Positions 1 through 23,604 of a stretch of 64,000 nucleotides of DNA are shown piece after piece. Positions within the stretch are counted from its first letter, which is position 1. Every line of letters begins with the position of its first letter. The DNA lies in contig JAFEMH010001300.1 in assembly GCA_022495995.1 (NCBI GenBank), forward strand, positions 248,001-312,000, written 5' to 3'. The notes under the pieces are model-generated. The model was not told the DNA's origin, made no database searches, and saw nothing but the letters and a program-made list of their open reading frames with translations. The translations under genes were made by a program, and so were the position numbers. The stretch is from Adenophora triphylla var. japonica (lineage: Eukaryota > Streptophyta > Magnoliopsida > Asterales > Campanulaceae).

Positions 1-254
1 TATTCAGTTAATTTTTTTGACGTCACAATCAATTAAATTATTAAATAACTCCAGATGATACCTTATGAACCTTTTTATTTTGTTTTTGAAATTATGAACT
101 TAATTTATTTTAGACGTGAATTCATTAGTATTATTTATTATTTAATTAAGAAAAAACTCTAACTTTTTTCTTGGAGTTTTTACCAAAAACTAACTCAAAA
201 AGATGCTATTTACAAAAAAAAATAAAATGTATGATGTGATATTACAAAAAAATT

Positions 255-590
255 CTTTTTTTTTTCGGTTAAAACAACTGCTAAATGCGTTTATCAATTG
301 TTTATAACTGATAAATTCATTTATTAGTTTTTAAATAGTATTTTGTGCTTGTTTTTTTTTGTTAAAACAACTGATAAATGTATTTATTAGTTGTTTATAA
401 CTGATAAATTCATTTATCAATTTTTAAAATAGTATTTTTGTGCTTGATTTTTTTGTTAAACAACAGATAAATTTATTTATCAGTTGTTTATAACTGTTAA
501 ATTCATTTTAAAAAGTATTTTGTGCTTGATTTTTTGGTTAAAACAACTGATAAATGCATTTATCAGTTTTTTATCAGTTGTTTGACAAAA
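255..590. repeat. Minisatellite, about 95-bp unit, 3-4 copies
   Basis: Tandem units each contain T-rich sequence, then AAAACAACTGATAAATG, then a TTTATCAGTTGTTTATAACTG segment, then TAGTATTTTGTGCTTG. The last copy (545-568) has a perfect 24-bp palindrome made of two 12-nt half sites (AACTGATAAATG and its complement). The flanks (1-254 and 591-900) are AT-rich and I see no gene in them. Confidence 0.7.
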
Positions 591-1119
591 CACACACAAA
601 AAAAGTAATTTTTTGTAATATTTAAAGAGTTTTTTTTGTAATATCCAATTTGTGTATTATTTTTTTTTTGTAATATCCATTGTTCAAAAGTAGTTTTTGG
701 TTAATGCCCCTTTTTTTTACAAGAAAACCCCAAAAATAGGGAAGTATAAGATATTCCAATAGTTACTTTAAGGGGAAATTACCGTTGGTTCCTTCACCCC
801 AAGTGAAAAGAACAATTAACACAATGATTTTGGAATTTAACAAACTAGTACGACATAATAATCAAAATTCCACCTAGTCATTTGCTACCCAAAAATATAA
901 ACCATCCTCTCTCTTTCACGCTCTTCTCTCACTTTCTCTTTCTACCACCCCTTCCGGCCAACCTTCCCCTTCTCCTCCGATAACCCTTCCCTTTCCAACT
1001 CCGGCGACCCTCCCTCTCCTCACATACGGACATTCCTCTCTTCTTTCTCTGTCTCAAGCCTTCTGTCGTCCTCTCCTTCCTCATCTCTAGCCGAACGCTA
1101 CAATCATCTTCTGCGACAT

Positions 1120-1400
1120 TTCGAATTCCCCTCGCCGCTGATCTGCAATACCCTCCCGTCCTCAACCTCCACCTTAACTTCCTCCTTCTTCATCCCCGAC
1201 AAATCGGCCTTGAAGATGTGCGCCTCCGGCGTCTCCTTCCAGTCATTACGAGTGTTTGCAATTGCGGTGGTCTCGTGATCGCCCCAGGGGAAGTTGTCGA
1301 TGGCGCTAGACAGACCTTGAAATGGGTCCCATACGTCAAGGGAGAATGGGTCAAAGACATTCCTTCGTCGGGTGCCGAAAATGCTCGAAATTAGTGCTAT
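1120..1400 (-). pseudogene. Class I small heat-shock protein pseudogene (5' part)
   Basis: Read on the minus strand from 1400, about 93 codons are open and match the N-terminal half of plant cytosolic class I small HSPs (HSP17/18 type). Recognisable pieces in order are [20 protein letters not shown], then [14 protein letters not shown], then [16 protein letters not shown], then [20 protein letters not shown] at the start of the alpha-crystallin domain. The expected start codon reads ATA (1400-1398) instead of ATG, and homology stops after the ISGE segment, followed by an in-frame TGA. The rest of the alpha-crystallin domain is absent. Intact members are molecular chaperones that hold heat-denatured proteins. 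This copy should not make a chaperone unless an internal ATG gives a short peptide. Its upstream promoter elements are still visible (separate entries). Confidence 0.85.
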
Positions 1401-1508
1401 TTTTAACGATTTGATCGAGCGTAATGTGAGAAAAATTATGACTTGTTACTACACTGAGATAACTGCTTTCGAAGATTTGTTGATGATAGGAACCGAAGTG
1501 GAAGTTGG

Positions 1509-1516
1509 TATTTATA
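1509..1516 (-). promoter_or_regulatory. TATA box of the sHSP pseudogene
   Basis: TATAAATA on the minus strand, about 110 bp upstream of the lost start codon, as expected for a small HSP promoter with a leader of roughly 80-90 nt. Confidence 0.6.
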
Positions 1517-1564
1517 AAGCCGAGAGAAAGATCCGAATTTGGCTGGATGTAAAGGAGAGTTAAA

Positions 1565-1579
1565 GTTCTGTAAGGTTCT
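1565..1579 (-). promoter_or_regulatory. Heat-shock-element-like site
   Basis: Three adjacent 5-bp units read gTTCt-gtaag-gTTCt, an HSE with an imperfect middle unit (consensus nGAAn). It lies about 50 bp upstream of the TATA box of the sHSP remnant, the usual place for a binding site of heat-stress factors. Confidence 0.45.
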
Positions 1580-1664
1580 ACAACTTTCATTTATGTTCGT
1601 GATGTTTACAGTCTGGGCTTCAATGCTTACCTCCAAAATCCATATTCGTCGACCATCCTTAACT

Positions 1665-2215
1665 AAAAACACATGTGAAATTACAACTTACAAATATGTC
1701 AAATAATCTCATAAAATTCAAAAATAAATGTCATAAAAGACTAAAAATAAATATAAATTTAACTAAAAACAATTGTGAACTTAACAAATATGTCAAATAA
1801 TCTTATAAAATTGCAAAAAATAGAGGCTCTAAAAGACTAAAAACAACTGTGAATATAACTAATATATCAAATAATCTAATAAAATTGCGAAAATAGAGGC
1901 TATAAAGGATTACATTACAGTGAACTTAACGAAAAACAACAGTGAACTTAACAAATAGGTCAAATAACTCATAAAATTACAAAAATAAAGGCTATAAAAG
2001 ACTAATAACAATTATGAACTTAACTAAAATAACTGTAAACTTAACTAAAAGAATTGTGAATTAAGTAAATAATAGTAATTTTCATACATAAATTATGAAT
2101 TTAGTTAAAACAACTGTAAACTTCTCTTAATTGTTATTGGAATAATGTGAAAAATAACTGTGAACTTATAAAAAACAACTGTGAAATTGGAACAACTGTG
2201 AAATTTTCAAATTTG
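1665..2215. repeat. Degenerate minisatellite (about 80-110-bp units)
   Basis: Repeats of the words AACTGTGAACTTAAC, AAATATGTCAAATAATCTCA, TAAAATTGCAAAAATA and AGACTAAAAACAA, in five or more diverged copies. A (GAAA)n tract follows at about 2340-2378, and a 21-bp direct duplication (ATGAGAGAACTCGGTGGT core) lies at about 2478-2520. No gene seen from 2215 to 2700. Confidence 0.6.
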
Positions 2216-2714
2216 CTCCAGATTATATGTTGATGCTACTAGTTTGATTCGTATTGACGATACAAAAACAACAGTGGTTTTGTATTTTTTTATATTTTTT
2301 TATTTCTAAATTTTAAAATATTTCATTTTAAAGTTTTAATGAAAAAAAAAGAAAAAGAGAGAAAGAAAGAAAGAAAGCGTAGAGGGGAAGGGAATGTAGC
2401 ACGCGCGTCTATGTCAATTAAGTAGTGACATATGTGTAATTTTTGCCAAATCTAGCAAGGAAAAGCGTGTTCATTTACAATGAGAGAACTCGGTGGTTAC
2501 AATGAGAGAACTCGGTGGTCGATTTTGAAAATTCTTGTTATGTTATATGTGGTCGTTTTTGTTAAGACGAGGGATGATTTGATATTTATCCCTTACTTTA
2601 ACCTCCTTGATGAATGGAAAACATTAGTTTAGACCCCTTTAATTAAATTCCGTGCCTATAATTGACTTCTACCTATTTTCTGTAATCGAAATTGACTATT
2701 ATTAGCACATCTGA

Positions 2715-2722
2715 TATATAAA
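2715..2722 (+). promoter_or_regulatory. Putative TATA box of the RBR ligase gene
   Basis: TATATAAA lies 66 bp upstream of the first in-frame ATG (2788). Confidence 0.45.
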
Positions 2723-2787
2723 CAGAGCTTTCTTTACCTTCTTCAGCTTGATGCTGAAGCTACAGTTCACAAATTTTGGAGGATTCA

Positions 2788-15593
<12,806 letters not shown>

Positions 15594-16379
15594 TTTGAGG
15601 AGACGGACATTCGTTTCCATTCACTTTAACACTTTTTTATTTTCTATTTTCACATATTTTTCGGCTTCTTCGGCGGCGAATTAATGTACATTTTACCCCA
15701 ACTGTGGTCGAGTATATACTTTCCTCCCTTGATTGTGTTCAGTGTAGAAATTATGCTTTAGGATTTTTATAACCTTTCAATGCTAGAATTTGCATAATAT
15801 AATAGGGGATTTGAACAAAACAAACTTATTATTTTGCTTTTACTTTTACTACCACAGAAAGCTCCATCTATCTTTCTGTGGTAGGCACTTGAAATGACGA
15901 AATTATCTCTTACATACTCACGTGAAAGGCACTTGAAATTCATTCTGTCAAAAAATTAACGATTTCGTTAGTCTTTATATCAATTTGCTAAAAATTGTAA
16001 ACTTAGGGCATTGATTGACTAAATTGCACTTTTGGTTCCTAGTGCTCTAGCAATAAAACCAAACTGTAATTACAGACAAAAAGATGAAATTAAGAACCTG
16101 GTAGTGGCGCTAGAACGCTCATCGAATTCTCCAAAATATCAACCATTCAGCTTTTGCAATTTATTTCACTAGTCGCCTTCGTGGTTGAAGAACTTCATCG
16201 TCCATACTGCAAAAACTTTTTCGGGAAAATATTACATCATATAAAAGTTATGTATAATATTAAAATATTTAGAAAAGTTGTGCTTGCTCCCAATCCACTG
16301 AGCCATCAATATAAAAGTAGAAGAGAACTTTGCATCAAATCAAATAAATAAAGAGGACTAGAAGGACAAGTATGCTGTA
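15594..16379. other. Intergenic, 3' of the RBR gene
   Basis: Holds the 3' flank of the RBR gene and a perfect inverted repeat with 13-bp arms (CTACCACAGAAAG at 15849-15861 and its complement at 15872-15884). A 44-bp segment at 15826-15869 recurs exactly at 17120-17163. No gene seen. Confidence 0.6.
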
Positions 16380-16380
16380 A

Positions 16381-16663
16381 CTAGTACATGCCCGAGTTCA
16401 AGGACATGGGTTTTTTTTTTTTTAATTAAAAATTTTTTAAGGGCAAAATGGGAAAGGGACAAATGTATGAGAGTAAAATGAGAATTTCGCCGCTTGGCAC
16501 TGTTCAATCAACTGTAGCACCCCTTCCCTCATTTATACTATAGATTTTATTTTTTTTAAGGACAAAATGGAAAAGGGACAAATGTATGAGGGTAAAATGA
16601 GAATTTCGCCGCTTGGCACTGTTCAAACAACTGTAGCACCCCTTCCCTCATTTATACTATAGA
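16381..16663 (-). mobile_element. Small Helitron with duplicated 5' end
   Basis: On the minus strand it ends in CTAG (16384-16381) preceded by a GC-rich imperfect hairpin and is followed by T. On the other side the Helitron 5' end TCTATAGTATAAATGAGGG occurs twice, with TC ends at 16544 and 16663. The two 5' segments (16439-16544 and 16558-16663) are 106-bp direct repeats differing at only about five positions. No Rep/helicase coding. Confidence 0.65.
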
Positions 16664-17029
16664 TGTTTTATTCTCATTTCCTGCCTTCGTGCATGCCTTC
16701 CACGTATCACATTCACCCTTTTTTATTTTGTTTTTAGATTTATTAATTTGCACATAAAGATAAGTCAAAATCTTAAAAAAAAAATGCATTTTTTTAAGCT
16801 AAAAAAAACGTGTTTTATTTTTCCCGTTAATATTAGTATTAGGATTTTTATAATGAGGAAGAGATTAATCATCTCCACCTCTAGGCTTCACGAAAAAAAA
16901 AAAAAAAAAAAAAACTTAATGTGATCTAGTATATATAAAATGGGGGATTGAACAAGAGATCTTGCAACCGATATGATGTTCACAGACAATTAAAATAAAT
17001 AAATATTGAGAGTTAAACAGGCATCAAAG

Positions 17030-17101
17030 GGATCCGTGGCGCAATGGTAGCGCGTCTGACTCCAGATCAGAAGGTTGCGTGTTCGATTCACGTCGGGTTC
17101 A
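17030..17101 (+). tRNA. tRNA-Trp (CCA)
   Basis: A 72-nt cloverleaf: acceptor GGATCCG/CGGGTTC, D arm GCGC...GCGC, anticodon stem TCTGA/TCAGA around CTCCAGA (anticodon CCA), T arm with TTCGATT, discriminator A. Box A (TGGCGCAATGG) and box B (GTTCGATTC) are intact. It matches plant nuclear tRNA-Trp; no intron. Confidence 0.96.
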
Positions 17102-17279
17102 ATTCCTGTAACAATCCCTTTATTATTTTGCTTTTACTTTTACTACCACAGAAAGCTCCATCTTTCCTTTTTTTTATTTTGTCCCAAGAAAATGTATTAT
17201 CCTTCCATCCCAAAAAATTTATCCATCTTTCCTTTTTTATTTTATCCCAAAATTTTGGTCTCATTTCAAGAAAAAGTTA

Positions 17280-17554
17280 CTCCCTCCGTCCCATACCTAC
17301 GTGCACACTTTCCATTTTGGGCGTCCCAAACTTACGTGCACATTTCCTAAAATGGAAAGGAATCTTTACTATTTCCTCCACTCATTCTCTCTCCTACATT
17401 ATTTTAATACTCACAACACCATTATAATTTACTATTCACTCCACTCATTCTCTCTCCTATTTTATTTTCACACTCACAACACTTTCAATATAATACTCTC
17501 TCATTAATTTACGTGAAAAGTCAAACTGGGCACCTAGGTATGAGACGGAGGGAG
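17280..17554. mobile_element. Stowaway MITE
   Basis: Ends CTCCCTCCGTCCCATACCTA and TAGGTATGAGACGGAGGGAG with TA duplications. Two internal segments, each with CTCATTCTCTCTCCTA, are repeated. Confidence 0.85.
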
Positions 17555-17592
17555 TATATAAAGTCAGACTTAATGACTTGTCAAATGGAATA

Positions 17593-17849
17593 CTCCCTCC
17601 GTCCCATATTATCTTACTCATTTTGCTATTTTGGGCGTTCCACTTTAAAGTCACACTTTCCTTAAAAAGAAACTTTTTAATACTTCTTTATTCATGGGAC
17701 TCATTTGTCATACTCACAACAACTATCCACTTACTATTCTCTACCCCACTTTCTCTCTCATACACACTCACAACTCCTACTTTAATAACATTATTTCTTA
17801 TTTTCCGTTCTCAACAGTAAACGAGTAAGATATTATGGGACGGAGGGAG
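17593..17849. mobile_element. Stowaway MITE
   Basis: Ends CTCCCTCCGTCCCATATTAT and ATATTATGGGACGGAGGGAG with TA duplications; 257 bp, non-coding. Confidence 0.88.
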
Positions 17850-17910
17850 TAGTTTTCTGGATAGGAGGGAGTAAATATGAGGCTAAACAAATTAAACCAG
17901 CATGAATCAT

Positions 17911-18315
17911 CAAATGTTCTAAAAAATACTGCCGACGGCTAGGTGTAGGAGTCGGTTCTAGTTTTTAGAGAGCCTAGACTAAGTCAAAAATATAGACATG
18001 ATTTATATCCCGATGAAATAATTTGAGATTTGTGATTTCACTTAATCAATTTACGATTTAATTTTTTAGCGAAAACTTTTGAAATTTATATCGATAAAAA
18101 AGACGTTTTTTCAGTTTTAGGATCAAATATTTTATAAAAATATTAAATTAGTAATGCGGATCTTGATGGTAGCGGCATCCAACCCTAATTACCGGCTCGT
18201 AGGGTGGTTAGACAACCATTTTTTGAGTAAACGAGATTTTAGGCAGATTTGGAGTTAGTCGTGGCGTTTTATGGCCGCCTAGGCGGGGCTTAGGCGAGCG
18301 ACTTTTAGAACACTT
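17911..18315. mobile_element. Small hAT element
   Basis: An 8-bp duplication TGAATCAT (17903-17910, 18316-18323) flanks ends CAAATGTTCTAAAA and (complement) AAGTGTTCTAAAAGTCG. Both ends carry GC-rich subterminal CCGCCTAGGCGG-like words. No transposase. Confidence 0.7.
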
Positions 18316-19004
18316 TGAATCATATATATGTTGTCTGACTTGAGGATGAGTAATAAAACAAGATAATTGTTGCTAAAATCTGGGGAGAAACGCGTTTCTC
18401 CATAACTTATGGAGAAACGGGGCCCGACTTGTCGCGCGACAATGCAGGCCAAGGCTTCTGGATATTCAGAAGCTTATGAAAGTGATATCCAGAAACCTTC
18501 AAAATGAATATCCAGAAACTTTCAAAATGTTTCTGAATATTCATTTGATGGTTTCTAGATATACATTTGAAGGTTTCTGAATATCCAGAAACCTTCAATA
18601 AGCAATTTCTGGTCTTGGCCTTGGATTTTGGCTTCAAATCTATTTTTTCTGGATATCCGTCCCAAAGGCTTCTGGATATCTGTTCCAAAGCTTCTGGTAG
18701 GGCTGTTACGCGAACCGAACAGGCTCGGGCTTGATTCGGGCTCGGCTCGTAAAAGCTCGAGCTCGAGAAGGCTCGAGTCTAACTCGAGCTCGAGTTCGAC
18801 CCGATTTTCAGGCTCGAAATTTTTTTGAGCCGGCTCGAGCTCGGCTCGTTTGTTCGACGAGCTTTGATCGGGATCGGCTCGTTTAAGCTCGGATCGGGAT
18901 CGGCTCGTTAAAAGCTCGAATAAAAATTTTCATAAATGATTCGAGCTCAAGCTCGAAATCGAGCTCGAGCTCGGCTCGATAAGCTCGGCTTGTTTCATTT
19001 GTTT

Positions 19005-19680
19005 AGTTTTTTTCTAACATTTTTTATATAACTTTTTGAAAAGAAAATTCAATACTAAAAAAATCCAAAATATTTATTTCTATTCATAAAAAATAAAAAA
19101 AATATACATTTATACATAAAAATTAAAGAATTTTACCCATTCCTGATTTCTTTATTATACTTTCATTTGTTTAGTTTTACTTTTTTTTTTCTAACTTTTT
19201 TTATATAACTTTTTGATAAAAACTTCAATACTAAAAATGTCCAAAATGTTTATTTCTATTCATAAAAAATAAAAAAATATATACATTTATATATAAAATT
19301 AAAGAGTTTTACCCGTCTCTGATTTCTTTATTATACTTTCATTTGTTATTTTTTTTTCTAATTTTTTTATATAAATTTTTGGAAAAAACTTCAATACTAA
19401 AAAAAGTCCAAAATGATTATTTATATTCATAAAAAATAATAAAAAAAACTATATATATATACATAAAAATTAAAGGGTTTTACCCGTCCCTAATTTCTTT
19501 ATTATACTTTTATTTTGTTTAGTTTTTTATATAACTTTTTGGAAAAAACTTCAATACTAAAAAGTCCAAAATGATTATTTATATTCATAAAAAATAAAAA
19601 AAAAACTATACATTTATACATAAAAATTAAAGGGTTTTACCCATTCCTGATTTATATTCATAAAAAATAAAAACTATACC
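19005..19680. repeat. Tandem repeat, about 165-bp unit, four copies
   Basis: Each copy has TTTATATAACTTTTTG, then CTTCAATACTAAAAA, then TTCATAAAAAATAAAAAAA, then AATTAAAG and TTTTACCC. It lies inside the hAT, between its left subterminal region and the CTATAC array. Confidence 0.8.
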
Positions 19681-20104
19681 CTATACCCTATACCTTGTAC
19701 CATATATACTATGTCATACTATACCCTATATAGTACTATACCCTATACCCTATACCCTATACACGATACCCTATATACTATACCATATACCCTATATACT
19801 ATACCCTATATACTATACCTTATACCCTATACACTATACACTATATACTATATCCTATACCCTATATACTATACCCTATACCCTATACCCTATACCCTAT
19901 ATACTATATACTATACCCTATATACTATATACTATACTCTATGTAACATACCCTATACCATATATACCATACCCTATACCCTATACCCTATATACTATAT
20001 CCTATATCCTATATCCTATATACTATACCCTATATCATATATACTATACCCTATACCCTAAATAATATACCCTATACCCTATATATTATACCCTATATAC
20101 TATA
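19674..20104. repeat. CTATAC/CCCTATA minisatellite, left block
   Basis: Irregular mosaic of ACCCTATAT, ACTATACCC and TATACCATATA words, almost stop-free in several plus frames, giving Tyr/Thr/Leu/Pro/Ile runs. The solo LTR at 20105 splits the array. The long open frames are a by-product of the repeat, not a gene. Confidence 0.95.
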
Positions 20105-22425
20105 TGTGAGGACCCCGACCCGGAACCTACACGTGTCCCGAGTTGGAGCGTCCTCAAACTAACCCAAATTTACTAAACTTTTAAAACTTTGAATTAAACT
20201 TCAAACATTGACATCATTAACATTTCCATTTCAAAACAACTCCACAACTCTCCACACCGGAGGAAGAGTGGACCAACTTTGAAAATACTTAACTGTTTTA
20301 GTTACAAAAGATTATGGTTCCAACGTAGAAATTTAAGTTTATAATTACAAAATCCCAAAAGGAATTATAACAAAATATACTTTCTACGCCAACCTAACGT
20401 ACCCCGGCAATACCCAAAAGCTCACTGCCAAACTCCTTCCCGTCCTTACTTGGCCGGTCCGCCTGTCTCGGGATCTAAAAACATTAAAGGGAGAGGGGTG
20501 AGAATAAATCTCAGCAAGCTATTATGAATGCAGCAATATGCCAGATAAATGCAACATATAACAAGTCGCACATAACACATTGGAAAAGTCAAACACATTC
20601 CATTACCTTGGTTTACCTTTTCCCGTCGAACGATAGTCGTACAACATTGGGTATAATAATACTCCAATCTTACAGTGAGCTGCTTAAGCAATACTCACGT
20701 CTTATAAGACCCGTTTTTCAGGGAACCAAATAAGACAGTAGCAACTCTGTAAGGCTTTTGGCTCAATACAGATGCTATACCCCATCCTGTGGCCACAGGA
20801 GGGGACGGCCACAGATATAACATAATCCGATCACATTAGGTCACACTTCCATAATTGATCGTATTATGTTATACCCCCAATGTCAGCTGACTAACACATT
20901 ATCAAGCACATAATAGATACTTGAATAAAATCCACAAAAAGGGATAACAATATATCAACATGGTAAAATATACTCATGTCCAACCAATATCATAGTGCAA
21001 CATTTGATCAACACACTATGCATAATATAACCAATGTATATGAACTCAATGTAAGGCAAGGAAGTATGATCAATCCATCCTACAAGGTCATTATACAATA
21101 ATACAGGACTTCTATGAAGGTTCAAGCTCCAATTACCAAGTGGGAGTCACAATCTATAAGTGACCAAACAAGATTACTAAACTAATTCTGGTTCAGATTT
21201 AAAGTTAGGTTTCTGGGGTCTTGGGCGACCGCCCATACCTCTTGGGCGACCGCCCAAGATGGTTTTCAAAGGGAACCTAAGTTTCTGTCTAGGTGGGCGA
21301 CCGCACATCCCAGCATGGGCGACCGCTCAAGGAAAATTCAAGGGGATGGGCGACCGCTCATACCTCTTGGGCGACCGCCCAAGAGGATTTTTCAAAGCAA
21401 TGGAGGTTACTGGACTCATGGGCGACCGCACATATCCCCATGAGCGACCGCCCAAGGCAATTTCCCAGCAAGCTCAGATTTTTCCAAATTTCTTTTTACA
21501 AATTTTCTCTTCCTTTCCAAGTTTTCCTTCTACTCTAAATTCAAGAATCAACAAGAAGATTTCCTAGCTTTACTAAGTTCATCCTAAATCGTGCAACCCA
21601 AAATAAAGAAATTCTAAGTCATTTATCATTCCACATTTTACCCATTTTATACCCTCTATATCATCTTCCAAGAACATTAACCTAAATCCAAACCATTTAC
21701 CCATCATCCAACTCATGTAAGGTTTCCAAGGCTTGAAATAACTTCATAAAAACAAGCATAACATTCAAGAGTTATGAACATTTAGGAGAAAGGAAATCAT
21801 AACAACTCACCTTAGCCAACACAAGATGAAATGAAGCTTTTCTAGGCTTGATCAACTCCTTGAGATGAACCACTCACAAAAGGACACTTGAATTTAAGAA
21901 TGGACAAGAATTTCACTTGGTAGAAGTTCAAGAGAAGAAGCTTTCACAATGCTCTTCCATGGAGAAATGTAAGAGTGAAATGAGAAGGAGGAGGGGGTGA
22001 ATAGGGAAAGTATGGGAAGGGGAAAAGGGAGTATGGGAGGTATGGGTTTGTTTGACTAATGAGGGGGGATGGAGAGTGATTTAGGGAGGATGGTCCCCTC
22101 CCCACCTCAACCTATTTCCCAAGGCTTTCACCAATGAAGCCATTTTCCTTTAATATTCCCAAAGCATTTAAATTAAATTCTCCTACTCAAATATTTAGTT
22201 CACATACTATAATCCTCCTTCCACACTTTATTCATTTCCATTATTATATTTTTCCCACTGTTTTATTTTATTTTTCTAGAAATCCTAAGGGTTCTAAATT
22301 ATTTTCCAACCATTTAATATTGGCATAAGAATGTAAAGACATAAAATAGACACATAAGTTAATCATAAATATTAAAACACATAATATGATGTTTAAAATT
22401 AGTGCCTAGGGTTAGGGTCGTTACA
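20105..22425 (-). mobile_element. Solo LTR of a gypsy-type element
   Basis: Read on the minus strand it runs from TGTAACGACCCTAACCC to GGTCGGGGTCCTCACA, that is TG...CA with typical gypsy LTR ends. The 5-bp duplication CTATA (20100-20104, 22426-22430) flanks it, although the repeat context makes a chance match easy. There is no internal domain, so a solo LTR is the simplest reading. It carries GC-rich GGGCGACCGCCC palindromes at 21221-21456. Confidence 0.7.
21221..21456. repeat. GGGCGACCGCCC palindromic motif cluster
   Basis: Eight near-copies of TTGGGCGACCGCCCA spaced about 20-60 bp apart within the solo LTR. Possible enhancer or structural element; function unknown. Confidence 0.85.
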
Positions 22426-23455
22426 CTATACCATATACCCTATATACTATACCCTATATACTATACCTTATACCTTATATACTATACCATATACCCTATA
22501 CACTATACTCTATGTACTATACTCTATACCCTATATACTATACCTTATACCCTATATACTATACCCTATATACTATACCTTATACCCTATACACTATACA
22601 CTATATACTATATCCTATACCCTATATACTATACCCTATACCCTATATACTATACCCTATATACTATATATTATACTCTATGTAACATACCCTATACCAT
22701 ATATACCATACCCTATACCCTATACCCTATATACTATACCCTATATCCTATATACTATACCCTATATCATATATACTATACCCTATACCCTATACCCTAT
22801 ATACTATACCCTATACCCTATATATTATACCCTATATACTATACCATATACCCTATATACTATACCCTATACCCTATATACTATACCTTATACCCTATAT
22901 ACTATACCCTATGCACTATACTTTATACCCTATATACTATACCATATACCCTATACCCTATATACTATACCCTATATGCTATATACTATATCCTATGTAA
23001 CATACCCTATATCCTATATACCATACCCCGTACCCTATACCCTATATACTATACCCTATGTAACATACCCTATACCCTATATACCATATCCCATACCCTA
23101 TACCCTATATACTATACCCTATACCCTATACCCTATATATTATACCCTATACCCTATATACTATACCCTATACCCTATATACTATACCCTATATACTATA
23201 TCCTATATCCTATATACTATACCCTATGTACTATACTTTATACCCTATATACTATACCCTATACCCTATACCCTATATACTATATACTATATCCTATGTA
23301 ACATATCCTATATCCTATATACCATACCCTGTACCATATACCCTATATACTATACCCTATGTAACATACCCTATACCCTATATACCATATCCCATACCCT
23401 ATATACTATACTCTATATTCTATATCCTATATACCATACCCTATATACTATACCG
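22426..23455. repeat. CTATAC/CCCTATA minisatellite, right block
   Basis: Continuation of the array interrupted by the solo LTR. Higher-order repetition is visible: for example, a block with CCCTATGTAACATACCC recurs several times. Open in three plus frames as repeat-encoded Tyr-rich peptides. Confidence 0.95.
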
Positions 23456-23550
23456 TCCATTTTTTCTTTTATATGCTTTCATTTATTTAAAAAAAAGTTA
23501 TGTTTTATTTTAAAAAAAATGAAAGTATATAAAATAAAAAAGAGAGACGG
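23456..23550. mobile_element. Hairpin MITE-like sequence
   Basis: Two roughly 35-bp inverted arms: CGTCCATTTTTTCTTTTATA at the left, and the complement of AAAATAAAAAAGAGAGACGG at the right. It lies between the minisatellite and the Athila-like LTR. Confidence 0.5.
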
Positions 23551-23604
23551 ACAATAGCGTATACTAACTTTTGAATTTGTGGATGTATTATTATTTTAGC
23601 ATGC

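Noticed and set aside
22402..23557. Long open frames rich in Tyr-Thr-Leu-Pro-Ile (up to about 299 codons)
   Set aside because: They are the translation of the CTATAC minisatellite in several frames at once; no gene structure or codon bias.
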